DNA of 64,000 nucleotides, from positions 620,001 to 684,000 of the forward strand of contig CAVQYQ010000005.1 of NCBI GenBank assembly GCA_963718195.1, given 5' to 3'. A program made the position numbers and the translations under genes. The first letter of the stretch is position 1; each line of letters opens with the position of its first letter. This DNA comes from MADRE3 sp963718195. Lineage in GTDB: Bacteria > Desulfobacterota > Desulfobulbia > Desulfobulbales > Desulfocapsaceae. Positions 35,466 through 44,862 of this stretch are shown here, in pieces. The notes under the pieces are model-generated. The model saw only the letters and a list, made by a program, of their open reading frames with translations. It made no database searches and was not told the DNA's origin.

Positions 35466-37387
35466 AAAACGAAACTGTTTATATAAAAAATCAGCCGCTC
35501 TCAACGGCAAAAGAGATCTGGAAAAAAGCCCTAATCGAGTGTGGCTACTTTTTACGTTGCCGAACCGAAGTCATCGACGTTGACCAGTCAGTGGGAAGAT
35601 TAACCGCTCAACCTGTTTTTGCTCATCACTCGTCCCCGACCTACAATGCCTCGGCAATGGATGGTATCGCGGTTCACTTTCTTGACCTGGCCTCGGCCAG
35701 CGAAGCAAATCCGATTGTTCTTGATAAAGAAAAATATCATCGCGTAAATACTGGCAATGCAATTCCTGAGAGCTGCAACGCGGTGGTTATGATTGAAGAT
35801 GTCCACACCCGCGACAATGGCAGCGTTGAACTCATTAATCCGGCAACACCCTGGCAGCATATTCGCACCGTCGGAGAAGATATTGTCGCCACTGAGCTCA
35901 TTATACCAGGGGGGCACGTCATAAGACCAATTGACCAGGGAGCAATGCTGGCAGCCGGCATCACAGAAGTTGAGACTCTCATCCCTCCGCGGGTCACCGT
36001 TATCCCTACCGGCAGTGAACTGATTTCCCCGGGACAGGTGGTTGAACCGGGACAGATTATAGAATTCAACACCAGAATCCTGACAGGTTATCTTCGGCAA
36101 TGGGGAGCAGATGCCCACTCCCATGCACCGGTGAAAGACGATCCGGAAAAACTTAAAGAGGCTATCGAAACTGCTGTAAAATCTTCAGATTTAGTCATTA
36201 CCAATGCCGGCGCGTCTGCCGGTACCAAGGATTTTTCAGCCAGGATTCTTAGGGAGTTGGGCGAAATAATCGTTCATGGGGTCGCCATCAAACCTGGTAA
36301 ACCTGTGATACTGGCACTTGTTCGTGACACTCCAGTAATCGGGCTTCCCGGTTACCCGATTTCAGCATTATTGACTATGAATTTATTCGCAGAAGAACTG
36401 ATCCACGAATTTCTCGGCCAGACACCCCCCAAAAAAGATTGTATAGATGCGGTAATGTCACGGCCAATGCACTCTTCCATGGGTGTTGACCAATTCGTCC
36501 GTGTCACCCTCGGCCAGGTTGGTGATAAACTGATCGCTACGCCCTCCGGCAAAGGGGCAGGCGCCGTCATGTCTATGGTGCGCGCAGACGGGCTGCTTAC
36601 GATCCCTGCCGGAAGCGAAGGTACCGGTGCCGGAGAGCGCGTCTCTATCGAACTGTTGCGGCCGAAAAGAGAAATTGATGCGACGCTCGTATCGATCGGG
36701 AGTCATGATAATATCCTGGACCTGCTTGCCAACCAGCTCTATAAAAGCACTCCTCGTATTCGTCTGTCATCAGCACATGTCGGTTCAATGGGAGGAATTA
36801 TGGCGATGAGGCGCGGCGAAGCACATATTGCCGGCACACACCTGCTCGATGAAGATACGGGTGAATATAATATTTCCTTCATTAAACGATTCCTGCCGCA
36901 TACCCCCCTGCAGCTCATTAACCTCTGCTACAGGGAACAGGGACTTATCGTGCAGAAGAATAATCCCCGCAACATAAAAAGTTTTAATGATCTGGTCGAA
37001 AGTCAGCTGAGCTTTATAAACCGGCAAAAGGGAGCCGGCACACGACTACTAACCGATAAGGTTCTGCGCGATGCAGAGATTAGTCCATCCCAGATTTCCG
37101 GGTACGACCATGAAGACTACACCCACATGAATGTTGCCGCGGCAGTAGCCAGTGGAAGTGTTTATGCCGGGATGGGAATCAGAGCGGCAGCGGTCGCACT
37201 CGATCTTGACTTCATTCCCATCGCTGAAGAACGCTATGATCTGATTGTCCCGGAATATCTTCTCACTGACCAGAGAGTGGTGTCAGCACTCGAAATTATA
37301 CGGGAAAATAGTGAATTTTATGATAAGATAGTTGATCTGGGAGGATATAGTCTCAGAGACTCCGGCTCTGTAGTATATCGTCAATAA
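35462..37387 (+). CDS. MoeA fused to a periplasmic-binding-protein-like domain
   Basis: A 641-residue fusion. Residues 1-400 are a second MoeA: TYNASAMDGIAV, SCNAVVMIEDV, VTVIPTGSELI, ITNAGASAGTKD, GVAIKPGKPVILA and GLPGYPISAL. Residues about 405-641 form a type 2 periplasmic-binding-like fold (VSIGSHDNILDLLANQL, SSAHVGSMGGIMAMRRGEAHIAG, QKGAGTRLLTDKVL, and a final YSLRDSGSVVY), the same module found in archaeal and deltaproteobacterial MoeA/LysR-like proteins and thought to sense or bind molybdate, tungstate or the cofactor. It has no signal peptide, so ligand binding would be cytoplasmic. It overlaps moeA by four bases and precedes AOR. Confidence 0.9.
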   Translation: MKNETVYIKNQPLSTAKEIWKKALIECGYFLRCRTEVIDVDQSVGRLTAQPVFAHHSSPTYNASAMDGIAVHFLDLASASEANPIVLDKEKYHRVNTGNAIPESCNAVVMIEDVHTRDNGSVELINPATPWQHIRTVGEDIVATELIIPGGHVIRPIDQGAMLAAGITEVETLIPPRVTVIPTGSELISPGQVVEPGQIIEFNTRILTGYLRQWGADAHSHAPVKDDPEKLKEAIETAVKSSDLVITNAGASAGTKDFSARILRELGEIIVHGVAIKPGKPVILALVRDTPVIGLPGYPISALLTMNLFAEELIHEFLGQTPPKKDCIDAVMSRPMHSSMGVDQFVRVTLGQVGDKLIATPSGKGAGAVMSMVRADGLLTIPAGSEGTGAGERVSIELLRPKREIDATLVSIGSHDNILDLLANQLYKSTPRIRLSSAHVGSMGGIMAMRRGEAHIAGTHLLDEDTGEYNISFIKRFLPHTPLQLINLCYREQGLIVQKNNPRNIKSFNDLVESQLSFINRQKGAGTRLLTDKVLRDAEISPSQISGYDHEDYTHMNVAAAVASGSVYAGMGIRAAAVALDLDFIPIAEERYDLIVPEYLLTDQRVVSALEIIRENSEFYDKIVDLGGYSLRDSGSVVYRQ

Positions 37388-37465
37388 TCGTCATTATTTG
37401 TTATCAACTGTTACACCGTACTCATCAGAAGCGAGTATCAATATCAACAAAGAGGAGATTTTCCC

Positions 37466-39193
37466 ATGGCTGACAAAATTTTCAGAGTTAACATGTCTGA
37501 TCTCACCACCAGCATTGAAGCAGTACCTGAAGGGTGGATGGGACATGGAGGACGGGGGCTGACCTCAACCATTATAGCAGCGGAAGTTGAGCCAACATGT
37601 CATCCGCTCGGACCTAAAAATAAACTGGTATTTGCACCTGGGCTGCTGTCTGGTACGGTCGCAGCAAACTCAGGCAGACTTTCCGCCGGCGCCAAGAGTC
37701 CTCTCACCGGTGGCATAAAAGAATCAAATGCCGGCGGAACAGGCGCACAATACCTCGCCCGAATAGGCTGCAAGGCACTCGTCATAGAAGGCCAGCCTGC
37801 AGACAACAAGTGGTACAATATTGCCCTTTCAGCAGACAGTATCACCATTACTGAAGAGACTGAACTTGTCGGTAAGGGAAACTATGAAGTTGCTAAAACC
37901 GTCTCTGCTCGTTCAGATGGTAAACTGGCAGTCATTACGATCGGCCAGGCAGGTGAGATGAAGATGCGGGCGGCAAATATCTCGGTAATGGACCCGGATG
38001 GTAATCTTCGCTCGCATGGCCGTGGAGGCCTCGGGGCAGTTATGGGATCAAAACAGGTGAAATATATAACGGTTGATCCCGGGGACAACAAGGTGGAAAT
38101 TGCCCAGCCTGATGAATTCAAGGGTGCAAACAGAGCCTTTGCCAAGGCACTGATGGCCCACCCGGTAACTGAAACGCTGGCGACCTATGGGACCAATGCA
38201 CTAATTAATGTGATTAACGAAGCCGGTGGACTGCCAACCAAAAACTTTACCCTTGGTCAATTTGAGGGACACGATAAGATTTCCGGCGAGACCATGTATG
38301 ATATCATTCAGGAGCGTGGCGGCAAACCAAAACATAACTGCCATGCAGGGTGTGTCATCCAGTGTTCCCAGATTTATAATGATAAGGATAAAAACTTTAA
38401 AACCGCCGGTTTTGAATATGAGTCAATCTGGGCCATGGGTGCTGACTGCTGTGTAGAAAGTTTAGATGACATTGCAGAAGCTGACTACTGGATGGATGAT
38501 CTCGGTATTGACACTATTGAGACATCCGTTGCAATCGGTGTAGCAATGGAAGCCGGTGTCCTGGAGTTTGGCGATGGCCCTGGAGCATGTCGCCTGATCA
38601 AAGACGAGATTGGTAAGGGTACCGCCCTGGGAAGGATTATCGGTAACGGCGCCGGATCAGTTGGAGCAGCGTTTGGCATAACCCGGGTACCGGTTGTAAA
38701 AAACCAGGCCATACCTGCTTATGATCCCCGTGCAGTGAAAGGAATGGCAATCACCTATGCAACAACCCCGATGGGTGGCGATCACACCACTGGTTATGCC
38801 GTCACAGCCAACATCCTTGGCGTCGGTGGAAATGTGGATCCACTCGCCAAAGATGGACAGATTGATTTATCACGGAATCTGCAGATTGCCACTGCGGCAA
38901 TCGACTCAACCGGAATGTGTCTTTTCATAGCTTTTACGGCACTTGATGATCCGGAATGTCTGCCTGCCCTGATTGACCTGATCAACGCACGTTACGGTAT
39001 CAGTCTGACCGGAGACGACGTAACTAATCTTGGCAAATCCATCCTGAAGACGGAGCGCGCCTTCAACCTGGCCGCCGGATTATCCAGCGCAGACGACCGG
39101 CTCCCGGAGTTCTTCTATAGTGAACCGCTGCCGCCACACAATACTGTGGTAGATTTTACCCCTGAGGAAATTGATTCTTTCTGGAATTTCTAG
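37466..39193 (+). CDS. aor: Aldehyde:ferredoxin oxidoreductase family protein (tungstopterin enzyme)
   Basis: A 575-residue cytoplasmic enzyme of the AOR family, which oxidises aldehydes to acids with ferredoxin, or the reverse, at a bis-tungstopterin. The N-terminal AOR domain has GGRGLTSTI, NSGRLSAGAKSPLTGG, ESNAGG and the pterin-binding GRGGLGAVMGSK. The [4Fe-4S] cysteines are Cys292, Cys296, Cys300 and Cys485 (STGMCLF). The first spacing is CxxxCxxxC, one residue longer than the CxxCxxxC of Pyrococcus AOR. An AGGAG ribosome-binding site precedes the ATG. The two MoeA genes upstream and the MoaD-like gene one codon downstream indicate a dedicated cofactor supply. The substrate is not deducible. 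Confidence 0.92.
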   Translation: MADKIFRVNMSDLTTSIEAVPEGWMGHGGRGLTSTIIAAEVEPTCHPLGPKNKLVFAPGLLSGTVAANSGRLSAGAKSPLTGGIKESNAGGTGAQYLARIGCKALVIEGQPADNKWYNIALSADSITITEETELVGKGNYEVAKTVSARSDGKLAVITIGQAGEMKMRAANISVMDPDGNLRSHGRGGLGAVMGSKQVKYITVDPGDNKVEIAQPDEFKGANRAFAKALMAHPVTETLATYGTNALINVINEAGGLPTKNFTLGQFEGHDKISGETMYDIIQERGGKPKHNCHAGCVIQCSQIYNDKDKNFKTAGFEYESIWAMGADCCVESLDDIAEADYWMDDLGIDTIETSVAIGVAMEAGVLEFGDGPGACRLIKDEIGKGTALGRIIGNGAGSVGAAFGITRVPVVKNQAIPAYDPRAVKGMAITYATTPMGGDHTTGYAVTANILGVGGNVDPLAKDGQIDLSRNLQIATAAIDSTGMCLFIAFTALDDPECLPALIDLINARYGISLTGDDVTNLGKSILKTERAFNLAAGLSSADDRLPEFFYSEPLPPHNTVVDFTPEEIDSFWNF

Positions 39194-39418
39194 ATGCAGG
39201 TAACCGTAAAACTATTCGCTTACTTCCGCGACAACCGCTTTGCCGTGGAAGTAAGGGAATATCCGGAACAGACAACAGCAGGAGACGTTATTGACGAGCT
39301 ACAAATAGACCGGGAGGAGATTGGCATTACCATGATTAACTCCAGACATTGTCAATTTGATACGATTCTGCAGCCAGATAATATTCTCGCCATCTTTCCT
39401 GTGATCGGAGGGGGGTAG
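39194..39418 (+). CDS. MoaD/ThiS-family sulfur carrier protein
   Basis: A 74-residue beta-grasp protein: VTVKLFAYFRDNRF at the N-terminus, ITMINSRHC and ILAIFPVIGGG at the end, with the terminal Gly-Gly that is adenylated and thiocarboxylated. It starts directly at the AOR stop. MoaD supplies dithiolene sulfur to molybdopterin; AOR clusters often keep their own MoaD. The stop lies in a G/C hairpin that may act as terminator. Confidence 0.88.
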   Translation: MQVTVKLFAYFRDNRFAVEVREYPEQTTAGDVIDELQIDREEIGITMINSRHCQFDTILQPDNILAIFPVIGGG

Positions 39419-39433
39419 TACTTCCCCTCCTTT
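39407..39433 (+). terminator. Possible terminator of the AOR operon
   Basis: GGAGGGG (39407-39413) can pair with CCCCTCC (39424-39430), followed by TTTGCT. The left arm overlaps the last codons of the MoaD-like gene. The uridine tract is short, so confidence is low. Confidence 0.4.
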
Positions 39434-39603
39434 GCTGGTCAATCGTTTAATCACCTCCTTTCTTTTTCTCTAGCCACCATCCATGGCAGTTATCCACCTC
39501 GGCCATTCCCTGTAACATACTCGTATCTTATTGAAATTTGTTTCATTCTTGTTAAGATGCGGATGATGGTCACTCATCCCCAACAACCTCAGAGGAACAG
39601 GGT

Positions 39604-40755
39604 ATGGAAACTATACAGGCAACCGTGGCTCAAATGCACCGTCAGAACAATGATGACGATCTGTTTATTGAGGATATAGCTGGTCTTGCAACCCTTGAAG
39701 GCGATCGTGTCTATCAAACCCTCCTTCAATTTCTTACCAGCCTCGACCTCCCCTCTTCAACCGCACGAGACTACTGGCTGCAATCACTTGAGCATCGCAC
39801 CCAGTTGAACGCCTTGCTGGGAAGAAAAGTCAGCCTGATTACTGCACTCGGAGATTTTCTGCATCACCAGGGGGAGAAATCGTACAAACCATATCTCATC
39901 GACGCCGGCTCCTTCGAGCAGATTGTCCAGGATAGTGTCAAGGATCGCCTCACCGGCCTCAATAATCGCGCCTATTTTGACCAGGTTTTTGAACAGCAAC
40001 TGTCACTTGCCCAACGCTATCATACCGATCTCTCACTTTTATTTCTCGATCTCGATAATTTCAAGGATATCAATGATCGATACGGTCATCAGACCGGCGA
40101 TTATGTTCTGCAGAGTGTTGCATCCATGATCGAGAAGGAAAAACGTGACAGTGATATTGCAATCCGCTACGGCGGTGAAGAGTTTATTCTGCTTATGCCG
40201 CACACGGGGAGTATCAACGGCCTCATTCTTGCCGAGAGAATCAGGAAGTCAATCGCCTGCACAGTCATAAACCACAATAATAATACGATTTCCATGACCA
40301 TCAGCGGGGGCCTTGCGTCCTATCCTGCAGATGGCGATATCAGCTCTGATATCCTCGCCGTTGCCGACCAGGCACTTTACCAGGCAAAAGGTGCCGGTAA
40401 AAATCTCATATCAATTTTCAAAGAAGATAAGCGAAGATATTTGCGGGTAAAATTCCACAACCCCGTTTATGTCAAGGAACTTGAAATCGATTCAAAACCA
40501 AGTTATGCAGGAAGAGGAAAAGATATCTGTATTGGCGGGATCTTATTTCAGAACAGTGAACCTCTCAAAATCGGTTCAAGAATCCAGATTCATACGCGGA
40601 TCCTCAAAGAAAACAGGTTATTGCTGATTGGCACGGTTATTCGGGTTGAAGCGTTTGGACCTGATGATTACGATATAGGCGTGGCAATTTCCTTTAAGGA
40701 AATGGAAAAGATCGCCAGAGAGGAAATAGCCGGGTTACTGCGGGCAGATCAATAG
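39604..40755 (+). CDS. Diguanylate cyclase with PilZ domain
   Basis: A 383-residue soluble signalling protein. Residues 1-110 form a helical domain of unknown type. The GGDEF domain (about 112-275) has DRLTGLNNR, an intact GGEEF active site at 190-194 and the product-inhibition site RDSD (RxxD) at 181-184. The C-terminal PilZ domain (about 283-380) has RRYLRV and DICIGGI, the c-di-GMP-binding motifs in slightly altered form. It can therefore both make and bind c-di-GMP. It is transcribed with its own 185-base leader and is followed by acylphosphatase. Confidence 0.9.
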   Translation: METIQATVAQMHRQNNDDDLFIEDIAGLATLEGDRVYQTLLQFLTSLDLPSSTARDYWLQSLEHRTQLNALLGRKVSLITALGDFLHHQGEKSYKPYLIDAGSFEQIVQDSVKDRLTGLNNRAYFDQVFEQQLSLAQRYHTDLSLLFLDLDNFKDINDRYGHQTGDYVLQSVASMIEKEKRDSDIAIRYGGEEFILLMPHTGSINGLILAERIRKSIACTVINHNNNTISMTISGGLASYPADGDISSDILAVADQALYQAKGAGKNLISIFKEDKRRYLRVKFHNPVYVKELEIDSKPSYAGRGKDICIGGILFQNSEPLKIGSRIQIHTRILKENRLLLIGTVIRVEAFGPDDYDIGVAISFKEMEKIAREEIAGLLRADQ

Positions 40756-40785
40756 TCAATTCCGGTGACGAGAAAAAACAGCCAG

Positions 40786-41073
40786 ATGAGCCATTCCCAA
40801 TCCACAACACTTCACGTTCAGATCCATGGAAAGGTGCAGGGCGTGTTCTTTCGTGATTATACCAGGCGTAAAGCAGAGGAGTTAAACATAATCGGCTGGG
40901 TCAGGAACTCTCCAGACGGCAGTGTTGAAGCATTCATCTCCGGCGAGGATATGCAGATAAAAAAGATGCTCGAATGGTTTGAACAGGGATCACCATATGC
41001 TTCTGTACAGAAGGTTAGCACCCGGGCCAGTGCTGAACCACCGGTGACAAAGTCGTTTCTGATAAAATACTAA
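40786..41073 (+). CDS. acyP: Acylphosphatase
   Basis: A 95-residue enzyme hydrolysing carboxyl-phosphate bonds. The catalytic Arg23 is in GKVQGVFFRDYT and Asn41 in WVRNSPDGSVEAF, with the usual acylphosphatase C-terminus. An upstream GTG at 40765 also fits the frame, but the ATG at 40786 gives the standard length. Confidence 0.92.
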   Translation: MSHSQSTTLHVQIHGKVQGVFFRDYTRRKAEELNIIGWVRNSPDGSVEAFISGEDMQIKKMLEWFEQGSPYASVQKVSTRASAEPPVTKSFLIKY

Positions 41074-41105
41074 CGGGTCCTCACCTGTTTCATTTCCATA
41101 AAATC

Positions 41106-42722
41106 GTGTCTATGTTATCTGTGGCTCATCTCAATAGCTGGTTTCCAAATCCCGATTCCACAGAACAATCTCCCAAAGAAATCCAGGTTCTTGACAACGT
41201 TTCTCTTAAAATGAAAAAAGGGCAGACGGTTGCACTGGTCGGCGAGTCCGGTTCTGGAAAAACAGTAACAGCCCTGACAATCCTTAGACTCCTTGAAGAA
41301 AGCAGCACGGTCAGGGTCGAGGGCGATATAGTGTTTGAAAACAGAAATCTTCTCAAATCGCCTCTTGCCGAAATGCGTTTTATTCGGGGAAATCGGATCT
41401 CCATGATCTTCCAGGAACCGATGACATCCCTTAATCCCGTCTATACCATTGGAAACCAGCTCATAGAACCGCTCATCTGCCACCGGCATATGAACAAACG
41501 TGAAGCACTTGATGAAGCGATCAGGCTCCTTGAGCGAACCGAAATTGATCATCCTGAAAAACGGCTGAACGTCTACCCTCACCAACTTTCAGGAGGACAG
41601 CGTCAACGAGTGATGATTGCAATGGCCCTCGCCTGTAAGCCTGCACTACTTATCGCTGATGAACCAACCACAGCCCTCGATGTCACCATCCAGGCCCAGA
41701 TCTTACGCCTGTTGAAAACGATACAGCAGGAAGACGGTATGTCTATTCTGCTGATAACCCATGACCTTACTATGGTAAAGGAACATGCAGATTACATTTA
41801 CATCATGAAATCCGGAACCATGGTCGAAGAAGGCTCCGTCCAGAAAATTTTTACAACACCAGAATCAGCGTATACAAATCACTTAATAGAGGCCATTCCC
41901 CGCAGCAGGGCCCGCTGGAAAGAGAAAACAGCACCGCTTTTGACCGTCCAGAACCTGAATTGTCACTTTCGGATTACCAGTGGCTGGTCGTCCCCGATCA
42001 AGAGAAATTATACAACAATTCGTGCCGTCGATGATGTTACCATGGTCGTTGACCAGGGGACAACCTGCGGGGTCATCGGTGAATCGGGCTCCGGCAAGAC
42101 AACCCTCGGCCTGGCACTTCTCAGACTGGTTAAAAGTGACGGTACAATATCATTTAGAACTGACAATCTCCAGGCCTTGACTGCAGGCCAGCTTCGCCCC
42201 TACCGCAGCAGGATGCAGATAATTTTTCAGGATCCCTTTTCTTCACTCTCACCACGAATGACCGTAGGCGATATTGTTGGGGAAGGACTGCAAGTACACC
42301 ACCGGAAACTTGACAAAACTACCCGGCAGCAGAGGGTTACCGAGGTGCTTGTTGAAGTCGGTCTTGACGATACTGCCATTTTCCGTTACCCCCATGAATT
42401 TTCAGGGGGGCAGCGTCAACGAATAGCGATCGCCAGGGCACTGATCCTTCGCCCTGAGCTGTTGATTCTTGACGAACCGACTTCAGCCCTTGATATGACG
42501 ATTCAGGCCCAGATTATAGCCCTGTTGCAGGAGCTGCAAAATAAATACGATCTCACCTACATCTTCATTTCTCACGACCTGCGGGTAATCAGAGCCGTAT
42601 CAGATCAGATCGTTGTTATGAAGCAGGGCAGAATCATCGAATCCGGTCCGGCTCGACATATTTTTGAAAATCCTACTGAACAGTATACGCAGGATTTATT
42701 CAATGCCTCACTGAGCGTTTAA
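41106..42722 (+). CDS. ABC transporter with two fused ATPase domains (YejF/oligopeptide type)
   Basis: A 538-residue protein with two complete ABC ATPases of the Opp/Dpp/Yej family. The first has Walker A GESGSGKT at 46-53, LSGGQRQR and LLIADEPTTALD; the second has GESGSGKT, FSGGQRQR and LLILDEPTSALD. Both have the family's long C-terminal extensions. The start is GTG 41106 or ATG 41112. In microcin C/oligopeptide importers the fused ATPase normally sits beside permease genes, but none is adjacent here, so it must pair with permeases encoded elsewhere. Confidence 0.92.
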   Translation: MSMLSVAHLNSWFPNPDSTEQSPKEIQVLDNVSLKMKKGQTVALVGESGSGKTVTALTILRLLEESSTVRVEGDIVFENRNLLKSPLAEMRFIRGNRISMIFQEPMTSLNPVYTIGNQLIEPLICHRHMNKREALDEAIRLLERTEIDHPEKRLNVYPHQLSGGQRQRVMIAMALACKPALLIADEPTTALDVTIQAQILRLLKTIQQEDGMSILLITHDLTMVKEHADYIYIMKSGTMVEEGSVQKIFTTPESAYTNHLIEAIPRSRARWKEKTAPLLTVQNLNCHFRITSGWSSPIKRNYTTIRAVDDVTMVVDQGTTCGVIGESGSGKTTLGLALLRLVKSDGTISFRTDNLQALTAGQLRPYRSRMQIIFQDPFSSLSPRMTVGDIVGEGLQVHHRKLDKTTRQQRVTEVLVEVGLDDTAIFRYPHEFSGGQRQRIAIARALILRPELLILDEPTSALDMTIQAQIIALLQELQNKYDLTYIFISHDLRVIRAVSDQIVVMKQGRIIESGPARHIFENPTEQYTQDLFNASLSV

Positions 42723-42766
42723 AACCAAAACTCATTGTCCCGCCCTTTTTCTACAGGTCCCTGGGT

Positions 42767-44626
42767 TCAGGGTCGCGGGATATTGACAAGAGCTATAAAA
42801 ATAAAAGAATAGAGCCCGAGGAAGTAGAGCTGACTAATTGACAGAACAAACAGTCTCGTATCAAAAATCATTCTACACCTGCCAAGTAAGAGACCAAACA
42901 TGCTGAGAATGGGAAAGAGATAGCGCCCCTGTGCCTGAAAATCCATGGTCCAGGAGTGATAAAGCGAGACACCAATCAAGGCGACTGACAACATTCCGGC
43001 CAAAACTACCAGAATTCTATCCTCACCGGAGCCACGAATAAAAATATTCAGATAGATATAGGCCAGCAGTATCAGGGCAAACCATTTTGCAATCTCATAA
43101 TATCGATCCGGAGCGATGATGGTAAAATATCCATACATACCAGCCCCTGTCTGGAAGCTTTTTTTAAACCACTTGGATCTAACCACCAGTGTTTTCAAAG
43201 GAACTCCACGTTCCTTCTGGTAAAGATGCACATGTTTGTTTTGCAATTCTGTGCTCGGTTTGTACCATTTATGAGCAGTTTTTTCCTGCATGACCATAAT
43301 CTTTTCCTGACGATCGAGCCCATTCACATAATAATCCATACCAATCCTGACCCCGGCAAATCCGATTGCCAAAACTGTCAAGACAATGATTCGAATAATA
43401 GCCGTTGACGGGCTGCCAGGGCTATCTGATTTGATTATTCGCCACAACAGACAAATGTAGAAAAAGGCAATGAATGGATAGTAATTTTTCTTCAGTAACA
43501 GGAGCAAACCTATTAATAGGGCAACTGACAGGGTCGAAATAATACGTTTTAGAATCGAGTCTGACTCTATTGCCCTATTTAACATACTGCCAGGTCGGAC
43601 AAGCTCACAGCCGGCAATAAAGCAGATAAAAAGTGCAAAGGCATCTGAAGTACAATAGCTGAAAACATACCATATCTGCGGGGATATCAGAAAGGGAAGC
43701 GCTACCGCTCGCGCAGGAGCAGAATAAACCGTATATAAGACAACAAGTGAAAACAATAACACATTGAAAAGCCTGAGTGAGAGCAGTTTACCTATATTGA
43801 ACGCCTGGAAAAAATTGGCCGCCTTTCCTGCCAAAAGATAATAAATCTCACCATTATTCAGCCGCGACATACCATAAACACTGTAGGTATCTTCTATAGC
43901 CTCATCCTCAATATCGGGGGGAAGCCAGTTATCCTGGTAATATGAAGTCGCGGCGAGGTGAACATATTCATCAGGGTGACTGTTCCTTTTACTGATTACT
44001 GCCATTGTTGTAACTAATACCAACACCATGGACATCATGATCGGCACATACGAAAAGTCAATCCGAAGTGACGAACAACCCGAGACAAACATAATCAAAG
44101 CGATACAGATGAGCGCCAAAACCAGCAGGTCGCGGCCCCAATCAAACGGTTTTTTGTCAATGTGGGGTACGTAGAGGAAAAAAGGATCATTACCGCTGGA
44201 AGAGAAGGAGAGTCCTTCAGGTGAAGAGGTGGTCGATTTAATTTGGTTCAGCGGCTGAACCTCAGAGAGATTAACATCGATTGGTTTATAGCCTTTCTGG
44301 GAAATCTTAATATTCTTTATTACCGCCTCCCCGCTATATTGTATCGGATCAAAGCGAAGCGTTGTGAAAGTCCCTATATCTATAAAAGAAAATGTATACT
44401 TTTTCTGAGAGGGACTAACTCGTTGAGCGATACTTTTTTTCTCAGAAAACTGCTGTTTTTCATCCGCCCAGTAAATTTTAAACAAGCTGTTCTGGCTCAC
44501 CTGTATTTCCAGCTCTACCTGGGCTCTATTTATGAAAATACTGTAGTAGTAGCCGCATGCGAGTATACATATAAAAAGCATAAAAACTTTTTGGTACATC
44601 GATTCCCGAGCGGTTGTTTGTGCCAT
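42767..44626 (-). CDS. Polytopic membrane protein, DUF2142-like
   Basis: A 619-residue inner-membrane protein with about ten or more hydrophobic spans: one near the N-terminus, a roughly 130-residue extracytoplasmic beta-rich domain, then a membrane core beginning LLVLALICIALIMFVSGC. The motif SHPDEYVHLAATSYY resembles the loop of DUF2142/GT39-like proteins where an acidic residue serves lipid-linked sugar transfer. ATG 44626 with AGGA spacing 6 is preferred over the longer frame from 44674. It is the last of seven packed genes for a surface glycan and may be a glycosyltransferase or polymerase; exact function is unknown. Confidence 0.75.
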   Translation of the reverse strand: MAQTTARESMYQKVFMLFICILACGYYYSIFINRAQVELEIQVSQNSLFKIYWADEKQQFSEKKSIAQRVSPSQKKYTFSFIDIGTFTTLRFDPIQYSGEAVIKNIKISQKGYKPIDVNLSEVQPLNQIKSTTSSPEGLSFSSSGNDPFFLYVPHIDKKPFDWGRDLLVLALICIALIMFVSGCSSLRIDFSYVPIMMSMVLVLVTTMAVISKRNSHPDEYVHLAATSYYQDNWLPPDIEDEAIEDTYSVYGMSRLNNGEIYYLLAGKAANFFQAFNIGKLLSLRLFNVLLFSLVVLYTVYSAPARAVALPFLISPQIWYVFSYCTSDAFALFICFIAGCELVRPGSMLNRAIESDSILKRIISTLSVALLIGLLLLLKKNYYPFIAFFYICLLWRIIKSDSPGSPSTAIIRIIVLTVLAIGFAGVRIGMDYYVNGLDRQEKIMVMQEKTAHKWYKPSTELQNKHVHLYQKERGVPLKTLVVRSKWFKKSFQTGAGMYGYFTIIAPDRYYEIAKWFALILLAYIYLNIFIRGSGEDRILVVLAGMLSVALIGVSLYHSWTMDFQAQGRYLFPILSMFGLLLGRCRMIFDTRLFVLSISQLYFLGLYSFIFIALVNIPRP

Positions 44627-44627
44627 G

Positions 44628-44861
44628 TTAATTCCTGAAGATTTTATTGCGCAGATAATGTAGGTGCCGCTCAAATCTTACAGCACACCAGAATATTGGC
44701 CTGCCGAAATTATGCAAGATCCAGAGCGTAAAAGCCGGGCGGAGCCCTGGCCCCTGTTTGAAATTTCCAACAGGCATAAATTTATTGAGCAAGCCGATCT
44801 TGATTACACGGTAAATGCTGTTCCCCGATATATCGAATTGAGCAGTGAATAATCGTTTCAT
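44628..44861 (-). CDS. Small hypothetical protein in the glycan operon
   Basis: A 77-residue basic, aromatic protein. It starts at ATG 44861 with AAGGA 6 bases upstream, one base after the preceding stop, and ends one base before the next start, the tight packing expected of a genuine operon member. It has no clear transmembrane span or motif (NFKQGPGLRPAFTLWILHNF is the most hydrophobic part). It could be a remnant of a larger gene. I do not recognise it. Confidence 0.55.
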   Translation of the reverse strand: MKRLFTAQFDISGNSIYRVIKIGLLNKFMPVGNFKQGPGLRPAFTLWILHNFGRPIFWCAVRFERHLHYLRNKIFRN

Positions 44862-44862
44862 G

